This document shows, piece after piece, positions 34,339-40,370 of a DNA stretch of 49,376 bases (its first letter is position 1; each line of letters begins with the position of its first letter). Origin of the DNA: a virus. The DNA is taken from the IMG/VR virus record IMGVR_UViG_3300032278_004242, positions 1 through 49,376 of that record. One strand, 5' to 3'. The position numbers were made by a program, and so were the translations under genes. Below the pieces are notes generated by a model. The model worked only from the letters and a program-made list of their open reading frames with translations, did no database searches and was not told the DNA's origin.

Positions 34339-34655
34339 GCCGCGTCCTTGCGGGCAACGTCCTCGATGTCGAACTGGTCATCGAATCCAAGCTGGCTTCC
34401 GGCATGCTTCAGCGCCCGCCAGGAGGCTGCGCGCTCGCCTTCGTCCTTCAGGTTCTCGAACTTTCGCAGGATCTTCGAGATCCATGGCGGCACCGAGTGC
34501 TTGCGGTTGAACTCGTCGAGAAGCGTTTTCTGCTTTTCCGCGGGAATCTTCTTCTCATCGTTCAGCTCTTCATAGGTGTCGAGCATGGCCTTGATGTCGC
34601 TTTTCTGCGCGACGACAAACGGCTCGACCGGTTGTTCACTGGCATCCTGGGCCAT
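34335..34655 (-). CDS. Hypothetical protein upstream of the resolvase
   Basis: The 106-residue protein begins MAQDASEQPVEPFVVA at ATG 34655, with AAGGAG eight bases upstream; the longer version is basic shadow. It is acidic and helical with DIKAMLDTYEELNDEKKIP and FENLKDEGERAASWRALK. No family is recognised. Phages often place a small DNA-binding or recombination partner here, but nothing here shows that. Confidence 0.6.
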   Translation of the reverse strand: MAQDASEQPVEPFVVAQKSDIKAMLDTYEELNDEKKIPAEKQKTLLDEFNRKHSVPPWISKILRKFENLKDEGERAASWRALKHAGSQLGFDDQFDIEDVARKDAA

Positions 34656-34956
34656 GTGAGGTCTCCTTCGCTTTGGGGTGGACCGAGGACAGGCGCGCCT
34701 CTGCACCAAGCCAGTGAGAGGCCGGACGGGGCGCCTCGGAAACGCCGCCTTCCAGTTGGTTGAGGGCCATCATCGCCGCGTCGATCTTGACGCGCGCATG
34801 GCTGACGGAGACGGGATCGCGGGCTTTCTCGGCCTGGACGAGTTCAAACTCGCCGCGCCTGAGCAGCCGTTCGGCCCGCTGCAGCCTGCGCTCATGCGCC
34901 GCCAGAGGGCGAAGCGCGTCGAGCCAGCGAAGAAGATGGTTAACGGGCCAGATCAT
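34636..34956 (-). CDS. Hypothetical coiled-coil protein
   Basis: The product is 106 residues, with a long Arg/Glu/Leu helix (HERRLQRAERLLRRGEFEL) and a Pro/Ala-rich end. It overlaps its downstream neighbour by 20 bases. I recognise no family. The start ATG 34956 has no strong ribosome site and could be further inside. Confidence 0.5.
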   Translation of the reverse strand: MIWPVNHLLRWLDALRPLAAHERRLQRAERLLRRGEFELVQAEKARDPVSVSHARVKIDAAMMALNQLEGGVSEAPRPASHWLGAEARLSSVHPKAKETSHGPGCQ

Positions 34957-34965
34957 CGCCGGCCC

Positions 34966-35373
34966 CTATCGGTCATTGTCCGGTCGCAGGTCGCCTTGCG
35001 TGCCAGACGGAATTTGCGCCATGCCTTGGCGACGAGCCGCAGCCTTGCGGCGAGCCTCTGATGCAGCTTTCTGCGCTTCGAGACGGGCGATGTCCCGGTC
35101 GAGCCTTGCTTCATGATCTTCGATTTCCTGGGCAAAGAGGGCGAGCAGCAGATCGGCACCGAACTCGCGAACGAGTGCGCCCAGATGCTTTCTCTGCGGC
35201 CAGCTTCCCTTCTGGACCCAGCCCTCGGTTGTCGAAAGTTTGGCACCGGTCAGGCGGGCCAGTCTCTTCTGCGTCCCCTGCGGGACATATGTGCGAAGGA
35301 CGTCGCGGGTGACCTCGTCGGCCTCCATTCCGTCCGGATTTTTCTGACTGCTTTGTCTCATCGCTAGCTCCAT
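34966..35373 (-). CDS. HTH-containing early regulator with coiled-coil tail
   Basis: The product begins MELAMRQSSQ (135 residues). A DNA-binding part is likely at TYVPQGTQKRLARLTGAKL and TEGWVQKGSWPQRKHLGA, as in many small phage regulators. A helix of the type EIEDHEARLDRDIARLEAQKAA and a basic tail follow. I prefer ATG 35373 because GGAG stands 6 bases upstream. Another ATG lies four codons earlier. The start overlaps a perfect 8-base inverted repeat, which may be its own operator. It lies just downstream of a terminator, so expression may depend on antitermination. Confidence 0.65.
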   Translation of the reverse strand: MELAMRQSSQKNPDGMEADEVTRDVLRTYVPQGTQKRLARLTGAKLSTTEGWVQKGSWPQRKHLGALVREFGADLLLALFAQEIEDHEARLDRDIARLEAQKAASEARRKAAARRQGMAQIPSGTQGDLRPDNDR

Positions 35374-35389
35374 GGTGATCTCCATGGAG
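35368..35389. promoter_or_regulatory. Perfect inverted repeat over the start of an early regulator
   Basis: CTCCATGG and CCATGGAG form an exact 8-base dyad with a 6-base spacer (TGATCT). It covers the start codons and ribosome site of the HTH gene at 34966-35373. It differs from the repressor operators at the switch, so it may be bound by that HTH protein itself or fold in mRNA. Confidence 0.5.
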
Positions 35390-35398
35390 TGGCAGATG

Positions 35399-35417
35399 AA
35401 AACGGGGCCAGCCCCGG
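35399..35417 (-). terminator. Rho-independent terminator after the first HTH genes
   Basis: On the minus strand CGGGG and CCCCG pair around a CTGG loop, followed by TTTTC. It stands between the small HTH gene (35659-35832) and the next regulator gene, at the place where phages put an early, antiterminated terminator. Confidence 0.6.
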
Positions 35418-35436
35418 CACCTGAAGGAGGCGCGAA

Positions 35437-35604
35437 CTGGACAGGTCAGAGGAACTATACCAGGAGGCGGGCGAGCTTCTGCGAAGCGCCGCCTTCATCA
35501 TCGCCAGCGCGGAGCGCAAACTGAGGCTGGCGGAGATTCTGAGAGAACTGAAATCGGGCCGGCGCGCTACAGGGACAAGCGCGCCGGCCCTTTCCTCACG
35601 GTGA
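35437..35604 (+). CDS. Candidate small coiled-coil protein, CTG start
   Basis: The frame encodes 55 residues, LDRSEELYQEAGELLRSAA then FIIASAERKLRLAEILREL, a clean amphipathic helix with GC-rich third positions. The opposite strand reads only serine-rich noise here. No ATG, GTG or TTG is available after the upstream in-frame stop. A perfect AAGGAGG lies 6 bases before CTG 35437, so CTG may be the start. The gene points against the lytic operon and ends in a hairpin. It is a candidate only. Confidence 0.4.
   Translation: MDRSEELYQEAGELLRSAAFIIASAERKLRLAEILRELKSGRRATGTSAPALSSR
35556..35590. other. Very strong 13-base-pair hairpin
   Basis: GGGCCGGCGCGCT (35556-35568) pairs perfectly with AGCGCGCCGGCCC (35578-35590) around a 9-base loop. 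On the plus strand TTTCC follows, a weak terminator tail; on the minus strand there is no T-run. It could end the plus-strand small gene, or act as an RNA element in the early leftward transcript. Confidence 0.65.
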
Positions 35605-35658
35605 GGCCGGGTGGGATGTCGGCCACCGCAAGGAACTGGTCCGGGAGCAGATGCCATG

Positions 35659-35832
35659 TCAGGCGACCTCCTCCGCTTCGCGAATGATCCGGGCCACATA
35701 GGCCGGCTCGAGCTGGAACATCGAGGCGATGGCCGCGGCGCTATAGCCCGCATCCGCATATTCAAGGATCGTCATGTCCCGCACGTCGAGAAGACCTTCA
35801 TCGATCGGCAGAGGCTGGACGGCGGCGCTCAT
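35659..35832 (-). CDS. Small HTH protein (57 residues)
   Basis: This short gene begins with ATG 35832, overlapping the stop of the Cro-like gene as ATGA, and ends at TGA 35659. The protein begins MSAAVQPLPIDEGLL and then shows a clear helix-turn-helix, ILEYADAGYSAAAIASMF followed by LEPAYVARIIREAEEV. It is probably a second early regulator of the lytic operon. I recognise no named family. Confidence 0.7.
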   Translation of the reverse strand: MSAAVQPLPIDEGLLDVRDMTILEYADAGYSAAAIASMFQLEPAYVARIIREAEEVA

Positions 35833-36044
35833 TGGGCGGTGGCCTTCTCTTCGCGGTATGTTTTCTCAAGCTCATCGAGACGGTCGTTCGCGCGCTCCAG
35901 AAGGCCGATTGTGCAGCTTCGAACATCTCGCAAACGCTTCCATCGCTTACCGTCCTTGAAGACCTTTCGGGAGATGGTCGACTCGGCGAGGCCGCTGATT
36001 TTCTGGAAGCGCGTCAGTCGCGCGAGAGTTTGGTCGAGTGTCAT
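35829..36044 (-). CDS. Cro-like small regulator, first lytic gene
   Basis: The product is 71 residues, beginning MTLDQTLARLTRFQKISG. The part FQKISGLAESTISRKVF looks like an HTH, followed by a charged C-terminal helix (LERANDRLDELEKTYREE). It is the first gene divergent from the CI-like repressor, the classic position of Cro. ATG 36044 is preferred over one 30 bases upstream, which has no ribosome site. The likely promoter predicts a start of transcription only a few bases before 36044, so the message may be leaderless. Confidence 0.7.
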   Translation of the reverse strand: MTLDQTLARLTRFQKISGLAESTISRKVFKDGKRWKRLRDVRSCTIGLLERANDRLDELEKTYREEKATAQ

Positions 36045-36048
36045 AGCG

Positions 36049-36062
36049 TGGCAAAAATGCCA
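36049..36062. promoter_or_regulatory. Repressor operator O1 at the switch
   Basis: TGGCA-AAAA-TGCCA is a perfect 5-base dyad with 4-base spacer. The site at 37289-37302 (TGGTA-AAGA-TGCCA) matches it closely. It covers the -10 region of the leftward promoter and lies just before the Cro-like start. Confidence 0.7.
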
Positions 36063-36081
36063 GCTTTGCCACATTCGTCAA
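36053..36081 (-). promoter_or_regulatory. Leftward lytic promoter
   Basis: The minus strand has TTGACG (36081-36076) as a -35 box, a 16-17-base spacer and a poor -10 box near 36059-36053 (CATTTT/ATTTTT). The same TTGACG element occurs in the rightward promoter at 37283. The operator O1 covers the -10 region, so repressor binding should block the lytic operon. Confidence 0.5.
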
Positions 36082-36088
36082 GAGTTTT

Positions 36089-36102
36089 TGGCAACTTTAC
36101 CA
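36089..36102. promoter_or_regulatory. Repressor operator O2 at the switch
   Basis: TGGCA-ACTT-TACCA has the same half-sites and spacer as O1 and is 40 bases away centre to centre. It is placed between the two divergent genes, where repressor could also adjust its own transcription. Confidence 0.6.
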
Positions 36103-36140
36103 TTACCGCCAATGCCACGAGCAGTGGTATTTAGAGCGTT

Positions 36141-36803
36141 ATGTCTTTGAAAGCGCGCGTTAAATACCGCATGTCCGAGCTGGGCCTGAACCCGGCGCAG
36201 GTGTCAAAAGCGGCCGGATTCGCCCCGACCTTCATTCGGGATTTGATGGACGGTCGCAAACAGTCTGTCAGATCCGATAGTTTGCAGAAACTCGCCGATG
36301 CGCTTGAAGTGACACCGGAGTGGCTCAATGGAGAAGGTCCACTCGAGGGCTCAGCGGGGGCGGTGGCGAAGACCGTGTACCGGGACGAAATTCACTCAGT
36401 CCCAATCTTCGACATTCGCGCCAGTGCAGGTCCAGGCTCCTTAGCCGAAGATGGCGAACCGATTGGATATCAGCCCTACCGCGCTCAGGAGCTCGAACGC
36501 ATCACGCGCGCAGACATCTCCAATCTGGCCGTAATCCGCGTTGCTGGCGACAGTATGGAGCCGACGCTATCGAACGCCGATCAGGTGCTTGTCGATCTGA
36601 CGGTGGCCCGCATTGGGCGCGACGGGCTCTACATACTCGCGGTCGATGAAGACCTGCTGGTTAAGCGCTGCCAAGTCGATCTCGAGACCGGCGCAGTGAT
36701 CGTCATCTCAGACAACTCCGCTTACGAGACGATCAGGGTCACAGACCGCGACCGGTTGAACGTGCTCGGACGCGTGGTCTGGCTGGGCCGGGTGCTGGGC
36801 TAG
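36141..36803 (+). CDS. CI-like repressor with S24 autocleavage domain
   Basis: The 220-residue repressor has an N-terminal HTH (residues 15-60: LNPAQVSKAAGFAPTFIRDL) and a LexA/CI-type C-terminal domain. The serine is in GDSMEPTL (Ser138), the general-base lysine in DLLVKRC (Lys175), and the Ala96-Gly97 pair in RASAGPG is the likely RecA-stimulated cut site. It keeps the prophage silent and should be inactivated on DNA damage. It faces away from the Cro-like gene, with operators between. The ribosome site is weak, as is common for repressors. Confidence 0.93.
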   Translation: MSLKARVKYRMSELGLNPAQVSKAAGFAPTFIRDLMDGRKQSVRSDSLQKLADALEVTPEWLNGEGPLEGSAGAVAKTVYRDEIHSVPIFDIRASAGPGSLAEDGEPIGYQPYRAQELERITRADISNLAVIRVAGDSMEPTLSNADQVLVDLTVARIGRDGLYILAVDEDLLVKRCQVDLETGAVIVISDNSAYETIRVTDRDRLNVLGRVVWLGRVLG

Positions 36804-37204
36804 CCTCTCAACTGCTCCACGCACCTTTCGACGAATGGAGAGATTCGCTCAGAATAAGGATCGACACCCGGCAGCGTCGAATGTTGCCAAATTTCGACTA
36901 TCGCCCCCTCTTCCGCCTTGCTGACAAAAACGGTCCATCGGTAATTTGCGTCTCCGTGAAACGTGGGAACGTCCTCGGCGCACGCCAGCATTGACTGGCC
37001 AACAGCGTCATATTCCTCGAATTTTATTCCCTCACCAGAGCACGATGCGCTTCGCGGATCGCGACGAAACGAAGCCGCCAGACATTGAGCTAACGGGTTA
37101 GCTTCAGCCTCGACTGTATATGATACATCCGGCGGCCCCTGCGAAATGCCTGACACGCACGCAGACACCAGAACCACACCAAACATAATCTTCAATCGAG
37201 CCAT
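36800..37204 (-). CDS. Lysogeny-region lipoprotein (possible moron)
   Basis: The 134-residue protein begins MARLKIMFGVVLVSAC; Cys16 in VSAC fits a lipobox. The mature part has three more cysteines (AQCLAAS, SASCSGE, VERCVEQ) and a short aromatic stretch (YRWTVFVSK). The DNA is more AT-rich than its neighbours, and it has GGAGGAGG eight bases before ATG. It runs opposite to the repressor and is bordered by operators, so it may be expressed in the lysogen. A weak promoter is possible (TTGCCG, 17 bases, CAATGT). Superinfection exclusion is plausible but unproven. Confidence 0.65.
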   Translation of the reverse strand: MARLKIMFGVVLVSACVSGISQGPPDVSYTVEAEANPLAQCLAASFRRDPRSASCSGEGIKFEEYDAVGQSMLACAEDVPTFHGDANYRWTVFVSKAEEGAIVEIWQHSTLPGVDPYSERISPFVERCVEQLRG

Positions 37205-37255
37205 GAAAGCCTCCTCCGCCCCGTAGGGACATTGCGTATCGGGCCGACTGACGGC

Positions 37256-37302
37256 AAGTGGTATTTTTTACCACTTTTACCATTGACGTGGTAAAGATGC
37301 CA
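37256..37302. promoter_or_regulatory. Second operator cluster upstream of the rightward operon
   Basis: The cluster has an 8-base inverted repeat AAGTGGTA/TACCACTT with a T5 spacer (37256-37276), and TGGTA-AAGA-TGCCA (37289-37302), which matches O1 at the switch in 12 of 14 positions. A further TACCA half-site lies at 37278-37282. The same repressor very likely binds here and controls the recombination/integrase operon. Confidence 0.7.
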
Positions 37303-37311
37303 TTTTATGTT
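37283..37311 (+). promoter_or_regulatory. Rightward early promoter
   Basis: TTGACG (37283-37288) is a -35 box, then 17 bases, then TATGTT (37306-37311) as -10. The operator TGGTA-AAGA-TGCCA fills the spacer, so a bound repressor would block RNA polymerase. The first gene starts at 37334 with AAGGAG ahead of it. Confidence 0.7.
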
Positions 37312-37333
37312 CTCCCTGTCGAAGGAGAACGAA

Positions 37334-37789
37334 ATGGCTTTCATCAGATGCAGAGGTATCAGCGACCGCGACCGGGTTCACGCCCTCGAAAGCGTCCTGC
37401 TGGACCTGGGCCGCGCCCAACAGCAATTCTGGCAGGGCTCTGAAACGCCTGAATGGCGCCGCGCCCAATGGGCCCGCGCCGATGATGTCTGCGTTCACCT
37501 TGCCGCCGCCGGTTACAAGCTCGACGCCAGCACGGGCCCGAATGACGCGCTGACGGCGCTCGCCCGGATCGGCATCAACGCCGAGACAGCCCGCCAGTGG
37601 ATCACCGGCCTCGCCGCACGAGGCTACCGGATCGTCGCGACCAATGAAGCCGAGCCGATCCACATCACCTCGACACCCTTCCGCAAACACTACAACGCGC
37701 TACGCCGCACCTACGGAAAACCGGAGGCTATCGATCCATGGATCGCAAGGCGCGAGGCCGAGCGTCGCCGCGCAGGGAGCGCCGCATGA
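37334..37789 (+). CDS. Hypothetical protein, first gene of the rightward operon
   Basis: The 151-residue product begins MAFIRCRGISDRDRVHALES at ATG 37334, with AAGGAG seven bases upstream; a longer version from 37307 would overlap the -10 box. It is helical, with LDLGRAQQQFWQG, ADDVCVHLAAAGYKLDAS and TARQWITGLAARGYRIV. I recognise no family. Being first, it is likely the most highly expressed gene after induction. Confidence 0.65.
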   Translation: MAFIRCRGISDRDRVHALESVLLDLGRAQQQFWQGSETPEWRRAQWARADDVCVHLAAAGYKLDASTGPNDALTALARIGINAETARQWITGLAARGYRIVATNEAEPIHITSTPFRKHYNALRRTYGKPEAIDPWIARREAERRRAGSAA

Positions 37790-38025
37790 CCCATCGCCGC
37801 GCCTTCCGCTCCGGCGAGATCATCGCCCTGCCCTTTGCCGAACAGCGCCGCGCCATGAACTCCGGCGCGCGTCGCGAAGAGGCCCGCGCCCGTGTCCGCG
37901 CGACCTGGAACACCTATCAGCGCACCCGCGACCCGGACGATTATGAACTTCATGTGCGGGCGCAGGCGGCGTTTCTCGAAGCCTGCCACCATCCGGCGCA
38001 ACCGACCGGAGGGGCCCGCTCATGA
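37786..38025 (+). CDS. Small basic hypothetical protein
   Basis: The product is 79 residues and Arg/Ala-rich (EEARARVRATWNTYQRT). It starts at ATG 37786, overlapping the upstream stop as ATGA. The longer frame from 37738 is a basic shadow. No family is recognised. The coupling to both neighbours supports it as a real gene. Confidence 0.6.
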   Translation: MTHRRAFRSGEIIALPFAEQRRAMNSGARREEARARVRATWNTYQRTRDPDDYELHVRAQAAFLEACHHPAQPTGGARS

Positions 38026-38390
38026 GCGTTCCCGTCACCCTCACCGCCCGCGGCCTTGTCGATGCGAGCGAGAAATATCGCGCCGACCTGCTGGTTGAAG
38101 AGGCCAGAGAGACCGCGCTCACCCGCCTGCGCGCCCGCGTCCAGAGCGTCATCGGCTACATCCATGTCTGGGGCATGCAGCGCTTCACGCATGTCCGCGA
38201 GCTGGGCGCGCGCATCTGCACCGACGCCCTCGCTGAGCTGCCCGACGAGATCGCCCGGCATTTCCTGCCGCTCGCGGCGATCCCTCACACGGCCGAGGCC
38301 TTCGACGGCACCTTCGCCGACCTCTCAGCCATTTTCGGAAGCGTCCTGTCAAACACCGAACGCTTCCAGCTCGACCCGGAAGGACACTGA
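38022..38390 (+). CDS. Hypothetical protein ahead of the RecE-like nuclease
   Basis: The 122-residue product begins MSVPVTLTARGLVDASEKYR. It is helical, with LTRLRARVQSVIGYIHVWGM and DALAELPDEIARHFLPLAAI, and no known domain. It starts with ATGA overlapping the previous stop, and the nuclease gene begins 2 bases after its stop. Confidence 0.6.
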   Translation: MSVPVTLTARGLVDASEKYRADLLVEEARETALTRLRARVQSVIGYIHVWGMQRFTHVRELGARICTDALAELPDEIARHFLPLAAIPHTAEAFDGTFADLSAIFGSVLSNTERFQLDPEGH

Positions 38391-38392
38391 AC

Positions 38393-39307
38393 ATGACCCC
38401 GATCACCCTCGCTGACGATGAGCAGATCACAAAGCCCGGTGTCTACCGGATTCCGATCCAGCGCTATCATCACGACCCGGACCTCTGCGATGGGCCGTCC
38501 ATCTCGTCCTCGGGTCTGCGCGCCATCCTCGACTGTCCCGCCAAATACTGGGCGCACAGCCCGTACAACCCGGATCGGCGCGACCCGCCACCCAAGCAGG
38601 TTTTCACCATCGGCAAGGCCGCCCACGCCATCATCCTTGAAGGCGAGCTGCCGGACGATGAGTTCGTGATCTCGCCTTATGACGAGCATCGCACAAAGGA
38701 AGCGCGCAAGTGGAAGGCCAGCAAGGAGGCCGACGGCCTCGCGATCCTGAAGGAATCCGACCTCGCCGAAATCACTGACATGCACAAGGCGCTTCTCGCC
38801 GACCCGCTCATCCCCTCCATGTTCGAGGGCGAGATCGAATGTTCCCTCGTCTTCCAGGATGAGGAAACCGGCATCTGGATCAAGAACCGGCCCGACGCCA
38901 TCCCGAATGATGACACGCTCGGCGACCTGAAATTTGTCGCCGACGCCTCCACGGCGGCGATCTGGCGCGACGTCACCAAGTATCGCTATCACATGCAGAT
39001 GGCGCTTGGCGGTCTGGCCATGCGCAAGGTGCTGGGCCGGAAGATCCAGAACTATGCGCTCGTCTTCTGCGAGAAGACCTGGCCGCATGTGACAAACATC
39101 GCCGCCCTCGACAGCGAGGCCATCATCTGGGGCCACCGGCAGAACCGGCTCGCCATCAATGAGTTCGCCCGCCGCATGAAGGACAAGGACTGGCCTGGCT
39201 ATGAGCTGGGCCCGGTCACCGTCTCGCTCACCGATTTTGAGAAAAAGCGCCTGAAAAACATGGGTGCCCTGCTGCCTGAAGCCGAAAAGGACCTTGAAGA
39301 TGCCTGA
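38393..39307 (+). CDS. RecE-like exonuclease (PD-(D/E)xK, DUF3799-like)
   Basis: The 304-residue nuclease matches the RecE/exodeoxyribonuclease VIII family. GKAAHAI has the conserved His78 near the start of the fold, ECSLVFQDEETG is a middle strand, and NRPDAIPND and DLKFVADAS supply the metal-binding Asp168, Asp178 and Lys180. It should resect double-stranded DNA ends to give single strands for annealing by the RecT-like protein two genes further on. The gene starts 2 bases after the preceding stop. Confidence 0.88.
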   Translation: MTPITLADDEQITKPGVYRIPIQRYHHDPDLCDGPSISSSGLRAILDCPAKYWAHSPYNPDRRDPPPKQVFTIGKAAHAIILEGELPDDEFVISPYDEHRTKEARKWKASKEADGLAILKESDLAEITDMHKALLADPLIPSMFEGEIECSLVFQDEETGIWIKNRPDAIPNDDTLGDLKFVADASTAAIWRDVTKYRYHMQMALGGLAMRKVLGRKIQNYALVFCEKTWPHVTNIAALDSEAIIWGHRQNRLAINEFARRMKDKDWPGYELGPVTVSLTDFEKKRLKNMGALLPEAEKDLEDA

Positions 39308-40358
39308 TACAGCCATGGCCAATATCGGCCACAACTCCGCAGCCGTAGGCGAAATGCTCGCCGCTGACCCCGCGCTCCTGTTTCGCGAGCCGGACATGCT
39401 CGACCAGCTTTGCAGCGAGATCGAAGCCGAACTCGCGGCGGCAGAGATCACGCTCGATACCGCATCAGGCCGCTCGGCCATCGCTTCGCGCGCCTATGCC
39501 ATCGCCCAGCAGAAGACAGCGATCGACAAGGCCGGCAAGGCGCTGAATGAGGATCATCGCGCCGCCATCGCCAAGGTGGATGCGGTGCGCCGGGATGCCC
39601 GCGACCGGCTCGACAGCCTGAAGGATCGCGCCCGCAAGCCCCTCACCGATTGGGAGCAGGCAGAAGACGCCCGCAAGGCAAGGGTTGAAGCCTTCATGGC
39701 GCAGATGTCGCACCGGCCCGACCCGCTCGCGGCCTCGGCCGATCTTGTCGCCCATCGCAGGACGATTGAGGCTGCGACCATCGACCCCGACCTGTTTCGC
39801 GGCGAAGTGCTGAAAGCCAGGTCGGCAAAAGCCGATGCGCTCGCCCGGATGGACGACGCCATCATCGCGGCTGAAAAACGCGAAGCCGACGCCGCAGAGC
39901 TTGAACGTCTCCGCAAGGCCGAGGAGGCCCGTCAGAAGCGAGAAGCCGAAGCCAGGGCCGAACGCGAACGCGCCGAAGCCGCCGCCCGTCGCAAGGCCGA
40001 AGAAGAGCAGATGATCCGCGACGCCGAGGCCCGCGCCGCCAAGCGCGCCGAGGAAGCCGCGCGCCGGCAGGCCGCCGAGCAGGAGGCGCTGCGCAAGTCC
40101 GAAGAGGCTGCAAGGCTCGCTGCCGAACGACGCGCCAAGGAAGAGGCCGAGCGCCGCCTTCGCGAAAAGGAAGAGGCAGAAGCTCAGGCGGCCGCCGAGC
40201 GCGCCAGACGGGAAGCCGACCGCAAGCATCGCCAGAAGGTCCAGACCGAAGCGGTCGGAGCCATGACCGAGCGCGGCCTGATCGACGAGGACGCCGCGGT
40301 CGATCTCGTCACCGCCATCATCGCGGGCGAGATCCCGCACGTTTCATTCAATTTCTAA
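39300..40358 (+). CDS. Long coiled-coil protein between RecE-like and RecT genes
   Basis: The 352-residue protein starts MPDTAMANIGHNSAAVGEML at ATG 39300, with AAGGA eight bases before; the earlier frame start lacks one. Residues 20-180 are helical. From 200 to 310 it is a long charged helix rich in Glu/Arg/Lys/Ala. A small globular end follows (LIDEDAAVDLVTAII, then IPHVSFNF). Such proteins occur between RecE and RecT in alphaproteobacterial phages, sometimes mislabelled TolA. It may organise the recombination complex, but this is inference. Confidence 0.7.
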   Translation: MPDTAMANIGHNSAAVGEMLAADPALLFREPDMLDQLCSEIEAELAAAEITLDTASGRSAIASRAYAIAQQKTAIDKAGKALNEDHRAAIAKVDAVRRDARDRLDSLKDRARKPLTDWEQAEDARKARVEAFMAQMSHRPDPLAASADLVAHRRTIEAATIDPDLFRGEVLKARSAKADALARMDDAIIAAEKREADAAELERLRKAEEARQKREAEARAERERAEAAARRKAEEEQMIRDAEARAAKRAEEAARRQAAEQEALRKSEEAARLAAERRAKEEAERRLREKEEAEAQAAAERARREADRKHRQKVQTEAVGAMTERGLIDEDAAVDLVTAIIAGEIPHVSFNF

Positions 40359-40370
40359 CGGAGCCTACCC

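Noticed and set aside
35611-36150. Plus-strand frame across the switch region
   Set aside because: It covers two small HTH genes and the operators on the other strand, and its composition is Arg/Ser-rich noise.
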